A DNA stretch of 64,000 nt from Cupriavidus necator A5-1 (GTDB lineage: Bacteria > Pseudomonadota > Gammaproteobacteria > Burkholderiales > Burkholderiaceae). Position 1 is the stretch's first letter. Every line of letters starts with the position of its first letter. Shown in pieces: positions 16,801 to 25,310 of this stretch. Position numbers and translations under genes: made by a program. The notes under the pieces are model-generated. The model saw only the letters and a program-made list of their open reading frames with translations, did no database searches and was not told the DNA's origin. The stretch covers positions 186,001-250,000 of the forward strand of contig NZ_JQLI01000008.1 of NCBI RefSeq assembly GCF_000744095.1, written 5' to 3'.

Positions 16801-19800
16801 CGGCCTGGTCCAGCGCCACTTCGCAGCGCGCGCGGCCCTGCGCGTCGGTGCGGGTCTCGCAGACGGTGCCGAGGTCGCGCGTCTCCCTGCGGTTGTCATA
16901 GCGGTAGAAGCCGCCCACCACGCGCTTGCGCGCCGAGGTGGTGATACGGACGCGCGCGCTGACCTTGACCGGCGCGTCCGCCACGGGCTTGCCATTGACG
17001 TCCAGCACCACACCATGCACGGCCAGCTTCTGCTTGACCGAGACCCAGCCTTCGGTGCGGATGCCGGCCACCACCGCCGCCGGCCATACCGGCACGGTCT
17101 GGCGCAGCGTCTGGATCTCGCCGTTGGGATCGGCAAAGCCGGCTTCGAGCACCAGGTCGCGCGGCGCTTCGGTCTTGGGCAGCTGGCGCAGCATCACGCT
17201 GCCATTGCCGTTCTTGTCGAGCGTCACCGGCAGCTTGTCGGCGACCAGCTTCTGGCCGTCGGCATCGCTCTGCGCATCCTGGTCCATCTCCTCGTCGCCC
17301 CTGGTGCTTTCGCGCTCCGCGCGCGGCGGGTTGAACGAGAACTCGTCATAGCCGGGGAAGCTCACGTACTTGTCGCGCAGCAGTGCAGACACGCGCACCG
17401 GCAGGCCCGCGGCGCCACCGCCGGAGAGGTAGTGGATCTCGACGCCGACCGGCAGTTCGGCGGGCGCGATCACGGCGCCCGGTTTGCCGGCAACCTGCAG
17501 CGTGCCGGCCAGCACCGGCAAGCGGAACGCCTCGACGCGGAAACTGCCGCTGGTGTAGCTGCGCGCGCCGCCACCGTCCTGCGCGCCTTCGCCCTTCTGC
17601 GTTTCCAGCTCGACGGTGTAGACACCGAGTTTCGCCGCCGGCGGCACCTGGAACGTGCTTTCCGCGCTGCGCCCGCCGGTCGCGGTCTGGCGCCATTGCA
17701 GCGGCAGCTCGTAGGTCTGGCCGCTGCCTTCATGGCGGATGACCGCGCGCGTGGGCAGCGGACGGCTGGCCGGCGGCAGGGCAAAGCCCTGCAAGGTCTC
17801 GGCGCGGATCAGGTGCTTCATCGACACGGTTTCGCCGGCGCGCAGCAGCGTGCGGTCGAAAATGGTGTGCGCGCGCACCGTGGGCGCCGTGCTGGTATCG
17901 GTCGGCACGTTGAAGCGCCAGCTCTCGATGCCGCGGTTCCAGTCCGACATCACGAAGGCCATGTCGGCCTTGCCGCGCGCCAGCGGATGGCCGGCGGCGA
18001 TGCGCGCCGAGACGAAATAGCCTGACAGCCCGTTCTGGTCGCATGAAGCCTCAGGCGCGGCATCGAGCTTCGCAAAACGCACCACGCCGCTGGCATCGGT
18101 ACGCCCCTCGCCCAGCAGGCGCCCGTTGCAATCGCGCACCGCCACGGCGGCATCGGCCACCGGCTTGCCGTCATCGAGCGTGGTCACCCACGCCAGCCCG
18201 CTGCGGCTGCCGTCGTCCTCGTTGCCGGTGCTGCGCCCCAGCTTGAAATGCACGCCGAGGTTGGTCACCAGCGCCGCGGTGCGCACGTACATCGGCGCGC
18301 GCTTGCCGAGCAGCGCCTCGCCCAGCATCGGCGAAGCGATCTCGACCACATGGAAACCAGGTTCCGGCAGCGGGATGCCGACCACCTCGAACGGCCGCGG
18401 CGCATCGCCCGAGGGCTTGGGCACGGCCAGCTTCTGCACGCCGGGGGCGCGCTCGAGCAGCGACACCGAGCGCGTCTCGATCGCCACGGCATTGCGCGGA
18501 TTGTTGACCCTGTATGGCGAGCGGCCCGCCAGCACGGCATCGAGCTCCGCGCGGGTATAGCTGCTTTCGTGCATGCGGCGCACCAGGCCGAACCAATGCA
18601 TCACCGCCGCATCGTCATCCAGCTTCAGCTTCATCACGGTGCCGGCCTGCGCCTGCACGCCGCGCACCGCGAGATCGGCCTCGACATTGCGCAGCGTCAC
18701 CGGCATCAACGGCGGATAGTCCGCCGGGGACTTGCCGCGCGGCAGCTCGCCAAAGCGCTCGACCACGCCAAACGGCGCGGCGGCGAACTTGGCCAGCGGC
18801 GGCATCGCCGCGGTGGCGACCTTGAGCGGGAACAGGTCGGCATTGGCCAGCGTGCGGCCGCTGTCGTCCTTCAGGTCCTTGGGCACATCGATGGTGAACT
18901 GGGCCTTTTCGGCAAACGGCGCGGCAAAGGTCAGCACATTGATGCTGGCATCCGGCGCCAGGTCGGGGTCGAACTTCGGCGCGCGCGGACCCGCGGAGCC
19001 CTTCAGCACCACACGCTCGGCCTGCTTGCGCGATACCGGCGAGGAGAAGGTGACCGACATCGGCCGCAGCGGCGTGCAGGGCGACTGCGCGTGCTCGCGC
19101 TCGCAGCTGAAGCTGGCGGTGAAAGGCTCGCGCACGGTGTAGTCGAAGCGGCGCTCGTCGCGCGTGGCGACACCGGACGGGGTCGCAATGCCCGCGCCCA
19201 GCACCAGCTGCACGCGGGCCGCGGCCGGCAGGCGCTGCTGGCAGGCGAGCAGGTGCACGGCATCCGGCGCCTGTTTGGCTATGCGTTCCCAGTAGATGGC
19301 CTTGAGCACTGACTCGCGCTCTTGGCCGGACAGCAGCCGCACCGGGATGCGCTCGCCCAGCCCCTGCGCCTGGCACCAGGCATGCTCGCGCACCGAGGCC
19401 GGCGTGGCCACGCCGTTGAAGCGCAGCGCGAAGACCTGGTCTTCCTCGATCTCGCCGCCCGAGGGACGGCTGGCGATGACAGTGGGGCCGCCGGTCTCGA
19501 AGCGGTATTCCGGCTTGCCGGCGTAGGCGGTGCCGGCCACGCTGCGCAAGTCGGCGCGCATGCGCACGCTGCAGCGCACGCCGGGCGGCAGGTCGCTGGC
19601 GAAATCGTAGACCCAGTTTTTCGCATCGACCCAGCGGGCCTGCCCGCCGGTGCTGGCGCCGGTGCAGGAGACCGTCGCGGGCGCGGCGGCCTGGACATCG
19701 CCCATCGGCACCATGGCTTCGTCGAAGCGGATCGCCACCTGCCTGACCTGCCCGACCGTGCCTTCCGGCGAGAAGCGGGTCGCCTGTGCCGCCTGGGCGC

Positions 19801-19921
19801 CGGCGCCCACCAGCGTTATGAAAGCGCCCGCCAGAGCCAGTGCGGCGGCGGCGCGCCGCGCGTGCGGTTGCTGCGGCGTCTTGCCAAGGCCCCGATCTGC
19901 TCGGGCGACGATTCCCTTCAT
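13850..19921 (-). CDS. Bacterial alpha-2-macroglobulin with thioester (YfhM type)
   Basis: A 2023-residue periplasmic protease trap, the largest gene here. A signal peptide follows a basic N-terminus (hydrophobic LALAGAFITLVGAGAQA, cleavage near residue 44). The usual series follows: MG domains, a bait-like central region (MDQDAQSDADGQK is exposed and protease-sensitive looking), the MG10/CUB part and the thioester domain. The internal thioester motif CLEQ is intact, with Cys at 1548, which places it with thioester-bearing YfhM rather than thioester-less YfaS. E. coli YfhM is a lipoprotein; here no lipobox cysteine is seen at the cleavage site, so it may be soluble. GGAGG eight bases upstream supports the start. 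It heads an operon with yhhN and pbpC, coupled by overlapping codons. Confidence 0.93.
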   Translation of the reverse strand: MKGIVARADRGLGKTPQQPHARRAAAALALAGAFITLVGAGAQAAQATRFSPEGTVGQVRQVAIRFDEAMVPMGDVQAAAPATVSCTGASTGGQARWVDAKNWVYDFASDLPPGVRCSVRMRADLRSVAGTAYAGKPEYRFETGGPTVIASRPSGGEIEEDQVFALRFNGVATPASVREHAWCQAQGLGERIPVRLLSGQERESVLKAIYWERIAKQAPDAVHLLACQQRLPAAARVQLVLGAGIATPSGVATRDERRFDYTVREPFTASFSCEREHAQSPCTPLRPMSVTFSSPVSRKQAERVVLKGSAGPRAPKFDPDLAPDASINVLTFAAPFAEKAQFTIDVPKDLKDDSGRTLANADLFPLKVATAAMPPLAKFAAAPFGVVERFGELPRGKSPADYPPLMPVTLRNVEADLAVRGVQAQAGTVMKLKLDDDAAVMHWFGLVRRMHESSYTRAELDAVLAGRSPYRVNNPRNAVAIETRSVSLLERAPGVQKLAVPKPSGDAPRPFEVVGIPLPEPGFHVVEIASPMLGEALLGKRAPMYVRTAALVTNLGVHFKLGRSTGNEDDGSRSGLAWVTTLDDGKPVADAAVAVRDCNGRLLGEGRTDASGVVRFAKLDAAPEASCDQNGLSGYFVSARIAAGHPLARGKADMAFVMSDWNRGIESWRFNVPTDTSTAPTVRAHTIFDRTLLRAGETVSMKHLIRAETLQGFALPPASRPLPTRAVIRHEGSGQTYELPLQWRQTATGGRSAESTFQVPPAAKLGVYTVELETQKGEGAQDGGGARSYTSGSFRVEAFRLPVLAGTLQVAGKPGAVIAPAELPVGVEIHYLSGGGAAGLPVRVSALLRDKYVSFPGYDEFSFNPPRAERESTRGDEEMDQDAQSDADGQKLVADKLPVTLDKNGNGSVMLRQLPKTEAPRDLVLEAGFADPNGEIQTLRQTVPVWPAAVVAGIRTEGWVSVKQKLAVHGVVLDVNGKPVADAPVKVSARVRITTSARKRVVGGFYRYDNRRETRDLGTVCETRTDAQGRARCEVALDQAGQVELIASARDKDGRTAQAASTVWVTRQGELWFGGENHDRIDLLPEKKSYAPGDTAVFQVRMPFRHATALVAVEREGIYQTQVVELHGSDPTVRVQVKPEWGPNVYVSVLALRGRLHEVPWYSFFTWGWRQPGEWWRAFRSEGRDYAAPTALVDLSKPAFRLGLAEIRVGNAGHRLDVTVTPDKTTYQVRGKARVAIQVKLPDGKPAANGEVALAAVDQALLELMPNTSWDLLDAMLQRRGYGIQTSTAQMEIIGRRHYGRKAVPAGGGGGKSPTRELFDTLLLWNPRVQLDAEGRASVDVPLNDSLTSFRIVAVADLGVGRFGTGSATIAATQDLQVISGLPLLVREDDRYRAMFTLRNTTKRAMTVQASARATLVGNEAALPAQTVQIPAGEAREIGWDVTAPALLAYSRSGTIQWEVQASEQGTGGAADRIKVSQQIVPAVPVTVQQATLAQLSPSLSVPVKVPPGALTDPSGKLRGGLQVNFQSSLAGGMPGVRDWFRNYPFTCLEQRASKAIGLNDTAAWDALMTQLPSYLDANGLASYFPLNADGDFGSEVLTAYLLSVTDEAARAGLLLRIPDAQRAQMERGLTDFVEGRIRRDSWAPVGGTQYLEVRKLAALEALSRTGHAQARMLGSIQILPAQWPTSALLDWTLLLTRVQDIPQREQRLAEAQQLLRSRLTVQGTRLAFSTERNDDWWWMMAGGDTNAARLLALAAELPGWKDDAPQLATGLLGRQVRGAWGTTTANAWGMLAVTRFAQVFEKTPVAGSTRVSVSHAADATRSFDWARAQRTDGVAQGGVDLPWPGGADGGTLQIDQAGAGHPWATVRALAAVPVTEPLAAGYRIKRTVTPQEQAVAGKWSRGDVYRVKLEIDAQADMTWVVVSDPVPAGATILGSGLGRDSQIATRGEKRKGMAWPAYTERTPQAYREYFAYLPKGTASVEYTVRLNNAGDFALPPTRVEALYAPDVFGVVPNARLVVGARP

Positions 19922-20019
19922 CCTGCCATCCTCCGGTTATGGCACCCGGCGAGGGTGACACGCACGCCACAGGAGTGCAAGACCGGCACGCAATCCTGCA
20001 AGTGGCTGCGGGAAAAGAT

Positions 20020-20505
20020 TCAGCGCAGGTGGGACAGCGGCAGCGCGCCTTCGCACTTGATCGCGGTCAGCACGATATTCGAGCGCACGCTTTCCACGCC
20101 GGGCACGCGCATTAGCCGCTTCATGGTGAATTCGGCCAGCGTGGGCAGGTCGGGGACGACCACGCGGATCAGGTAGTCGGCCTCGCCCGCCACCGAGTAG
20201 CACTCCTGCACTTCTTCCAGCAGCAGGATCTCTTCGCGGAAGCGCTCGACGATGGTGTCGCCGTGGTGGGCCAGCTTGACGCTGATAAAGACCAGCACGC
20301 CCAGGCCCAGCGCCTGCGACGACAGGCTGACGCGGTACCCGGTGATCACGCCGTCGGCCTCCAGCCGCGCCAGGCGGCGGCCGACCTGGCTGGGCGACAG
20401 GTGCACGCGTTCGGCCAGCTGCTGGTGGGTGGAGCGGCCGTCGGCCTGCAGCGCGGCCAGCAGGGCCAAGTCGAAGGGGTCGAGGGAGACGTTCTGGGCA
20501 GTCAT
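20020..20505 (-). CDS. Lrp/AsnC-family regulator, probable regulator of phhA
   Basis: A 161-residue Lrp/AsnC-type regulator. The winged helix covers residues about 9-60 (DPFDLALLAALQADGRSTHQ, LSPSQVGRRLARLEADGVI), and the RAM/AsnC effector domain follows (VQECYSVAGEADYLIRVVVPDL). Such proteins form octamers and usually bind an amino acid; phenylalanine or tyrosine is the natural guess here. It is divergent from phhA, and homologous regulators sit beside phhA in other proteobacteria. The start at 20505 (MTAQNV) is preferred over 20520 because GGGA lies at a proper distance and the extra five residues look non-conserved. The 170-base shared intergenic region holds imperfect dyads. Activation or repression cannot be read from sequence. 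Confidence 0.88.
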   Translation of the reverse strand: MTAQNVSLDPFDLALLAALQADGRSTHQQLAERVHLSPSQVGRRLARLEADGVITGYRVSLSSQALGLGVLVFISVKLAHHGDTIVERFREEILLLEEVQECYSVAGEADYLIRVVVPDLPTLAEFTMKRLMRVPGVESVRSNIVLTAIKCEGALPLSHLR

Positions 20506-20525
20506 ACACAAATCCCGCATTCCGT

Positions 20526-20557
20526 GATCGCAGGATGCACATTACATGCACGCGATC
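20526..20557. promoter_or_regulatory. Imperfect dyad between the Lrp-type gene and phhA
   Basis: GATCGC (20526-20531) faces GCGATC (20552-20557), and two TGCA blocks lie between them. The dyad sits in the divergent promoter region and could be a site for the Lrp-type regulator. The spacing is not perfectly symmetric, so this is a weak call. Confidence 0.3.
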
Positions 20558-20675
20558 CTGGAAACAAGCGGATTATGCGGCCAGTTTGCGCGTGTCGATG
20601 GCTAAACTACGCAGTAAATCCGCATTCTTGCTGCCGACGATGCAGCAGCCACGCATTCCAAGGAGACGTTCCCCC

Positions 20676-21611
20676 ATGTCCGCCACCGCTACGGCCGCAC
20701 CGGCCCCCGACAGCGCCTTCCAGGGCACCCTGACCGACAAGCTCAAGGAACAGTTCGACGCCGGTCTGCTGTCCGGCCAGTCGCTGCGCCCGGATTTCAC
20801 CATCGAGCAGCCGGTGCACCGCTACACCAGCACCGACCACGCCATCTGGCGCAAGCTGTACGAGCGCCAGGCCTCGATGCTGCAGGGCCGGGTCAGCGAC
20901 GAGTTCCTGCAAGGCCTGGCCACGCTCGGCATGGAAAAGGACCGCGTCCCCGAATTCGACCAGCTCAACGAAACCCTGATGCGCGCCACCGGCTGGCAGG
21001 TGGTGGCCGTGCCGGGGCTGGTGCCGGACGAGGTGTTCTTCGAGCACCTGGCCAACCGCCGCTTCCCGGCCAGCTGGTGGATGCGCAAGCCCGAGCAGCT
21101 CGACTACCTGCAGGAGCCGGATTGCTTCCATGATGTGTTCGGGCATGTGCCGCTGCTGATCAACCCGGTCTTTGCCGACTACATGGAGGCCTACGGCAAG
21201 GGCGGCCTGAAGGCGGCCGGGATGGGCGCGCTGGACATGCTGTCGCGCCTGTACTGGTACACCGTTGAATTTGGCCTGATCCGCACGCCGCAAGGGCTGC
21301 GCATCTACGGCGCGGGCATCGTCTCCAGCCAGGGCGAGTCGATCTACAGCCTGGATTCGGCCAGCCCCAACCGCATCGGCTTCGATGTGCGCCGCATCAT
21401 GCGCACGCGCTACCGCATCGATACCTTCCAGAAGACCTACTTCGTGATCGACAGCTTCGAGCAGCTGTTCGACGCTACCCGGCCCGACTTCGCGCCGCTG
21501 TACCAGGAACTGCGCGCGCAGCCCACGCTGGGCGCGGGCGACGTGGCGCCGGGCGACCAGGTGATCAACGTCGGCACCCGCGAAGGCTGGGCCCAGACGG
21601 ACGATATCTGA
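20676..21611 (+). CDS. phhA: PhhA, phenylalanine 4-monooxygenase
   Basis: A 311-residue iron- and tetrahydropterin-dependent enzyme that hydroxylates phenylalanine to tyrosine, the entry step of phenylalanine breakdown. The iron ligands are visible: His152 and His157 in CFHDVFGH, and Glu198 in YTVEFGL. Other aromatic hydroxylase signatures are FFEHLANRRFP and IRTPQGLRIYGAGI. Length is standard for the bacterial single-domain form, without the regulatory ACT domain of animals. The start at 20676 has AAGGAG about nine bases upstream; the frame remains open upstream, but the extra residues do not fit. It is followed after 171 bases by the pterin-4a-carbinolamine dehydratase that recycles its cofactor, and is divergent from an Lrp-type regulator. 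Confidence 0.96.
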   Translation: MSATATAAPAPDSAFQGTLTDKLKEQFDAGLLSGQSLRPDFTIEQPVHRYTSTDHAIWRKLYERQASMLQGRVSDEFLQGLATLGMEKDRVPEFDQLNETLMRATGWQVVAVPGLVPDEVFFEHLANRRFPASWWMRKPEQLDYLQEPDCFHDVFGHVPLLINPVFADYMEAYGKGGLKAAGMGALDMLSRLYWYTVEFGLIRTPQGLRIYGAGIVSSQGESIYSLDSASPNRIGFDVRRIMRTRYRIDTFQKTYFVIDSFEQLFDATRPDFAPLYQELRAQPTLGAGDVAPGDQVINVGTREGWAQTDDI

Positions 21612-21782
21612 GCGCCGCGCAACGACAACTGAGCGGCAACGCCCGCAAACCCGGGGCCTTCGGGCCCTGCCTCACTTTCCGCTTTGTGAAACAATGCCGG
21701 CATGCCCGCCGCCACGGCGCGGGCGGGCCGGCTGTCCGCATTGTTGCGGCCTTCGTTTTCCTACGACCAGATCGAGCCCCCT

Positions 21783-22085
21783 ATGACCCCTCTTTCTCCG
21801 CAAGCACGCGCCACGCTGCTGGCCGACCTGCCCGGCTGGACGACCGTCCAGGACCGCGACGCGATCTTCAAGCGCTTTACCTTCCACGACTTCAACGCCG
21901 CCTTCGGCTTCATGACGCGCGTGGCGATCCAGGCCGAGAAGGCCGACCACCACCCGGAATGGTTCAACGTCTACAACCGCGTCGATATCACGCTGTCCAC
22001 GCATGACGCCAACGGCCTGACGCAGCGCGACATCGACCTGGCCCACTTTATCGAGCGCGCCGCCGCCGCGGTGGCGCAGGACTGA
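21783..22085 (+). CDS. phhB: PhhB, pterin-4a-carbinolamine dehydratase
   Basis: A 100-residue enzyme that dehydrates 4a-hydroxytetrahydropterin, produced by PhhA, so that the cofactor can be reduced again. The active-site signature KADHHPEWFNVYN is present with both histidines, followed by the family end DIDLAHFIERAA. An in-frame ATG at 21702 would add 27 residues with no similarity to the family, so 21783 is taken. No clear ribosome site precedes it, which is a weakness of this start. Position after phhA in the same direction supports a functional pair, probably cotranscribed. Confidence 0.92.
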   Translation: MTPLSPQARATLLADLPGWTTVQDRDAIFKRFTFHDFNAAFGFMTRVAIQAEKADHHPEWFNVYNRVDITLSTHDANGLTQRDIDLAHFIERAAAAVAQD

Positions 22086-22241
22086 GTACGGGGGCGCAGC
22101 CGGGCATGGCTGCGGGCGCGGCTGTAGGCTAACCGTAAGGAACCGGCCGCCCGCGCCTTGTACAATCTCTGGCAGGCCCGCACCACATGTGCGCCAGGGG
22201 CCCTACCTTCCAGCCATGCCCAACTTCCTGCCCGAGCCGCC

Positions 22242-22946
22242 ATGCGTATCCTGCTGATCGAGGACGACCGCCAGATTGCCAGCGGCGTCGAAGCTGGCCT
22301 GTCCCGCGCCGGCCACCAGGTGCGCGTCGTCCATGACGGCGTCTATGCCACCGAACACCTGCTGCGCGAGCAGCACGACCTGGTCATCCTCGACCTGGGC
22401 CTGCCCGGCATCGACGGCATGACCCTGCTGGCGCGCTACCGCGCCCGCAACCGCACCACCCCCGTGATCATCCTGACCGCGCGCGACGAGCTGGAAGACA
22501 AGCTCTCCGGCCTGAACGCCGGCGCCGACGATTACCTGATCAAACCCTTCGCGCTGCCCGAGCTGGAAGCCCGCGTGCGCGTGCTGCTGCGCCGCAGCCA
22601 GCACGGCGAGGCCGCGCCCGAACGCGACGTGCGCCTGGGGCGCCTGCGGCTGTCGGGCAACGACCGCCGCATGTTTATCGACGCCCGCCCGCTGGAACTG
22701 TCGCCGCGCGAGTTCGCGGTGCTCGAGCTGCTGCTGCAACGCCAGGGCCGCGTGGTCAGCAAGGCGCAGCTGCAGGACCATCTGGCCACCTTTGCACACC
22801 CCGCCGGCGAAGGCGGCGACACAGTGGGCGACACCGCGATCGAGGTCTATGTGCACCGCGTGCGCAAGAAGCTCGAGGACAGCGATGTCGAGATCGTCAC
22901 CGTGCGCGGCTTCGGCTACCTGCTGCAGAACCGCGCCGGCCAATGA
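22242..22946 (+). CDS. OmpR/PhoB-family response regulator (TctD/QseB-like)
   Basis: A 234-residue DNA-binding response regulator. The receiver domain has the acidic pair Glu7-Asp8-Asp9 region, phospho-acceptor Asp51 in VILDLGLPG, and Lys in YLIKPF. The C-terminal winged helix (residues about 130-230) contains LSPREFAVLELLLQRQGR and YVHRVRKKL, ending VRGFGYLLQ. An insertion (ATFAHPAGEGGDTVGD) lengthens the wing or loop before the recognition helix. It lies 53 bases before a histidine kinase gene on the same strand, and the two form a two-component system. The kinase sensor region resembles TctE, which responds to tricarboxylates in Salmonella, but no tct transport genes are nearby, so the signal is unknown. 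Confidence 0.9.
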   Translation: MRILLIEDDRQIASGVEAGLSRAGHQVRVVHDGVYATEHLLREQHDLVILDLGLPGIDGMTLLARYRARNRTTPVIILTARDELEDKLSGLNAGADDYLIKPFALPELEARVRVLLRRSQHGEAAPERDVRLGRLRLSGNDRRMFIDARPLELSPREFAVLELLLQRQGRVVSKAQLQDHLATFAHPAGEGGDTVGDTAIEVYVHRVRKKLEDSDVEIVTVRGFGYLLQNRAGQ

Positions 22947-22999
22947 ACCCCGACCGGCCGCAGGCAGCGTTGCGGCCGCGCCTCTCGGCCTAGCCGGCA

Positions 23000-24679
23000 A
23001 TGTGGCCCAGATCTCGTAATTCCCGTTCCGCCTCTGCCGCCGAGCCCGTCGCCGGCGGCGGCGCGGCCGTGTCTGGCGCCGAGCCCGCTGCATCTGTTGC
23101 ACGCCAGGCCACCCGCCCCGGCTCCAATCCCAGCCTACGCGTGCACCTGCTGCGCGCGCTGGCCACGCCGCTGTTTGCCCTGGTGCTGACCAGCGGCTCG
23201 CTGTCGTACTGGCTGGCGGCGCACTACACCACGCAGGTGTTCGACCGCGCGCTGTACGGCGTGGCCAACAATATCGCCCAGCAGATCCGCATCGCCGGCC
23301 CGCGCCTGGAGCAGGACATCCCGATGATCGCGCAGACGCTGGTCGAGGCCGAGGGCACCGACCGCATCTACTGGCGCATCCACGGCCCCGACGGGCTGAT
23401 CGGCGGCATGGACACGTGGCTCGGCTACGGCACCGGCCAGACCACGCTGCACGACGCCCGGCTCTTCTACGCCTGGTTCAGCGGGCGCCAGGTACGCGCT
23501 GTGCGCCTGCCGGTAATGCTGCCCAGCCCCGCCGTGGACGAACTCGGCACCAGCGAGGCAGGCAAGGCCGCGCGCGGGGGGCCGATCGTGGTGGAAGTGG
23601 CCGAGCTGCTCGACCGGCGCGAGACCGCCGCCAACGAGATCCTGCTGTCGGTCTCGGTGCCGCTGATCCTGCTGCTGCTGGTGGGCAGCCTGATCCTGTC
23701 GCACGTGCTCAAGGAAGAGCTGGTGCCGCTGCAGATCCTGGCCGACAAGCTCAACCGGCAGACCGCGAAGTCGCTGGCGCCGCTGGACGAAACCCAGGTG
23801 CCGGCCGAGGTCGCGCCGCTGATCCGCGGCCTGAACGCGCTGCTGGCACGGCTGCGCGATGCGCTCGACGCCCAGCGCAAGTTCATCGCCGACGCCGCGC
23901 ACCAGCTGCGCACGCCGCTGACCGCGGTCAAGCTGCACGCCGACCGGGCCATGGAGGCCGATTCGCTGGAAATCACCCGTCACGCGCTGCGCGAGGTGCA
24001 GACCGCGGCCGACCGCGCGGTGCGGCTGTCCAACCAGCTGCTGTCGCTGGCGCGCGCCGAGCCCGGGCTGTCGCTGGAACGGCTGGGGCCGGTGGAACAC
24101 TTCGACCTGGCCGAGCTTGCCTTCGAAACCGGCGCCGAGTGGGTGCCGCAGGCGCTGGCGCGCCGCATCGACCTGGGCTTCGAGGTGCTGCCCGGCCCCA
24201 CCTTCACCGGCAGCGCGCCGGCGATCGTGCGCGGCAACCGGCTGCTGATGCGCGAGGCGCTGTCCAACCTGATCGACAATGCGGTGAAGTACGTGCCCGC
24301 GGGCGGGCGCATCACGGTGCGCGCCGGCGGCGAGGCCATGGGCCATCGCGGCATGGCGGTGGTGATGGTGGAAGACAACGGCCCCGGCATCCCGCCGCAG
24401 CGGCGCGAGGAGGTGTTCAAGCGCTTCTTCCGCGGCGACCGCTCGCCGGAACCGGGCGGGGGCGGCCGTGCCGCGCCCACCGGCGGCGCCGGCCTGGGGC
24501 TGGCCATCGTGCATGAGATCGTGACCCTGCACCAGGGCTCCATCCGCATCGAGGATGTGCCGCCGGTGCCTGGCGTTGCGCCGGCTCCGGCAAACTTGGG
24601 TGACGGCCCGCCGGAGCGGCGGCCGACGATGCGCTTCGTGATCCGGATCCCCTGCGAGCCGGCGGGCTCGGTGGCCTGA
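23000..24679 (+). CDS. Sensor histidine kinase (TctE/QseC-like)
   Basis: A 559-residue inner-membrane sensor kinase. A first membrane helix (about residues 50-75) leads into a periplasmic sensor of the 2CSK_N type, a second helix follows (about 215-238), then a HAMP-like linker, a HisKA domain with His301 in FIADAAHQLRTPLTAVK, and an HATPase domain with N box (LSNLIDNAVKY), G1 (VEDNGPGIP) and G2 (GAGLGLAIVHEI). The stretch EPGGGGRAAPTGGAG makes the ATP lid unusually long. The first about 45 residues are low-complexity and may be partly untranslated if the true start is later (no good ribosome site at 23000). It partners the response regulator directly upstream. Confidence 0.88.
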   Translation: MWPRSRNSRSASAAEPVAGGGAAVSGAEPAASVARQATRPGSNPSLRVHLLRALATPLFALVLTSGSLSYWLAAHYTTQVFDRALYGVANNIAQQIRIAGPRLEQDIPMIAQTLVEAEGTDRIYWRIHGPDGLIGGMDTWLGYGTGQTTLHDARLFYAWFSGRQVRAVRLPVMLPSPAVDELGTSEAGKAARGGPIVVEVAELLDRRETAANEILLSVSVPLILLLLVGSLILSHVLKEELVPLQILADKLNRQTAKSLAPLDETQVPAEVAPLIRGLNALLARLRDALDAQRKFIADAAHQLRTPLTAVKLHADRAMEADSLEITRHALREVQTAADRAVRLSNQLLSLARAEPGLSLERLGPVEHFDLAELAFETGAEWVPQALARRIDLGFEVLPGPTFTGSAPAIVRGNRLLMREALSNLIDNAVKYVPAGGRITVRAGGEAMGHRGMAVVMVEDNGPGIPPQRREEVFKRFFRGDRSPEPGGGGRAAPTGGAGLGLAIVHEIVTLHQGSIRIEDVPPVPGVAPAPANLGDGPPERRPTMRFVIRIPCEPAGSVA

Positions 24680-24717
24680 CCCCGCTCGCTGCGCGCGAGG
24701 CGGGCTCGGGCGCCGGC

Positions 24718-25227
24718 TTACTTCTTCTTCTTTTCCTTGGGCGCCAGCATCGTGCCGCGGCATTGCGGGCTGCCGCAGCGGCACTCGAACTCTTTCTTCA
24801 GCTTCGCGGTATAGCGCGCGTCGATGACCAGGCCGTAGTCATAGAACAGCTCTTCGCCCTGGGCGATATCGCGCAGCGCATGGATAAACACCCGGCCCTT
24901 CTTCTCGCGCGCCTCGCAGTTGGGCTCGCAGGCGTGGTTGATCCAGCGTGCGCGGTTGCCGCCGTACTTGGCGTCGATCACGCTGCCATCGTCGAGGCTG
25001 AAATAGAAGGTGTGGTTGGGATCGCTTGGATCGTGCGGATGGCGCTCCAGCGCCTTCTTCCACGAGATGTGCTCACCCTTGTACTCGATCACGCGCTCGC
25101 CTTCGGCAATCGGCGCGATCGCATAGACGCCCTTGCCGTGCACGCCTGACTGGCGCACCTCGATCCGGTCGCTCGCCGTCTTCTTCCTGCCCTCGCCCGC
25201 TGCCTTGCGCTTTGCCTTGTCCGCCAT
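24718..25227 (-). CDS. SET-domain lysine methyltransferase-like protein
   Basis: A 169-residue protein consisting of a basic tail (KAKRKAAGEGRKK) and a SET domain with post-SET motif, the fold of eukaryotic histone lysine methyltransferases. The AdoMet and catalytic motifs are all visible: GKGVYA (31-36), RWINHACEPNC (94-104), EELFYDYG (125-132) with the catalytic tyrosine, and the zinc-binding CRCGSPQC (149-156). It ends in a poly-lysine tail. Family members occur in Chlamydia, Legionella and some Burkholderiales. The protein lysine target here is unknown; the HU gene 1.2 kb away and the Lys-rich tail of topoisomerase III are candidates by inference only. The start at 25227 has AAGG just upstream. 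It points away from the repeat-rich gene-free region. Confidence 0.9.
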   Translation of the reverse strand: MADKAKRKAAGEGRKKTASDRIEVRQSGVHGKGVYAIAPIAEGERVIEYKGEHISWKKALERHPHDPSDPNHTFYFSLDDGSVIDAKYGGNRARWINHACEPNCEAREKKGRVFIHALRDIAQGEELFYDYGLVIDARYTAKLKKEFECRCGSPQCRGTMLAPKEKKKK

Positions 25228-25310
25228 TTGCCTTTCCGTGCGTATCGCCTGTTGTGGCTGCTGTGCCGGCCGTTCCGGCGCGATCGGCATGATACCGGCG
25301 CGGCCGCGAC

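Noticed and set aside
13823..18025. 1400-codon open frame opposite the alpha-2-macroglobulin gene
   Set aside because: Shadow of the macroglobulin gene caused by high third-position GC. Composition is extreme (Arg, His, Gln, Ala) and nothing resembles a family.
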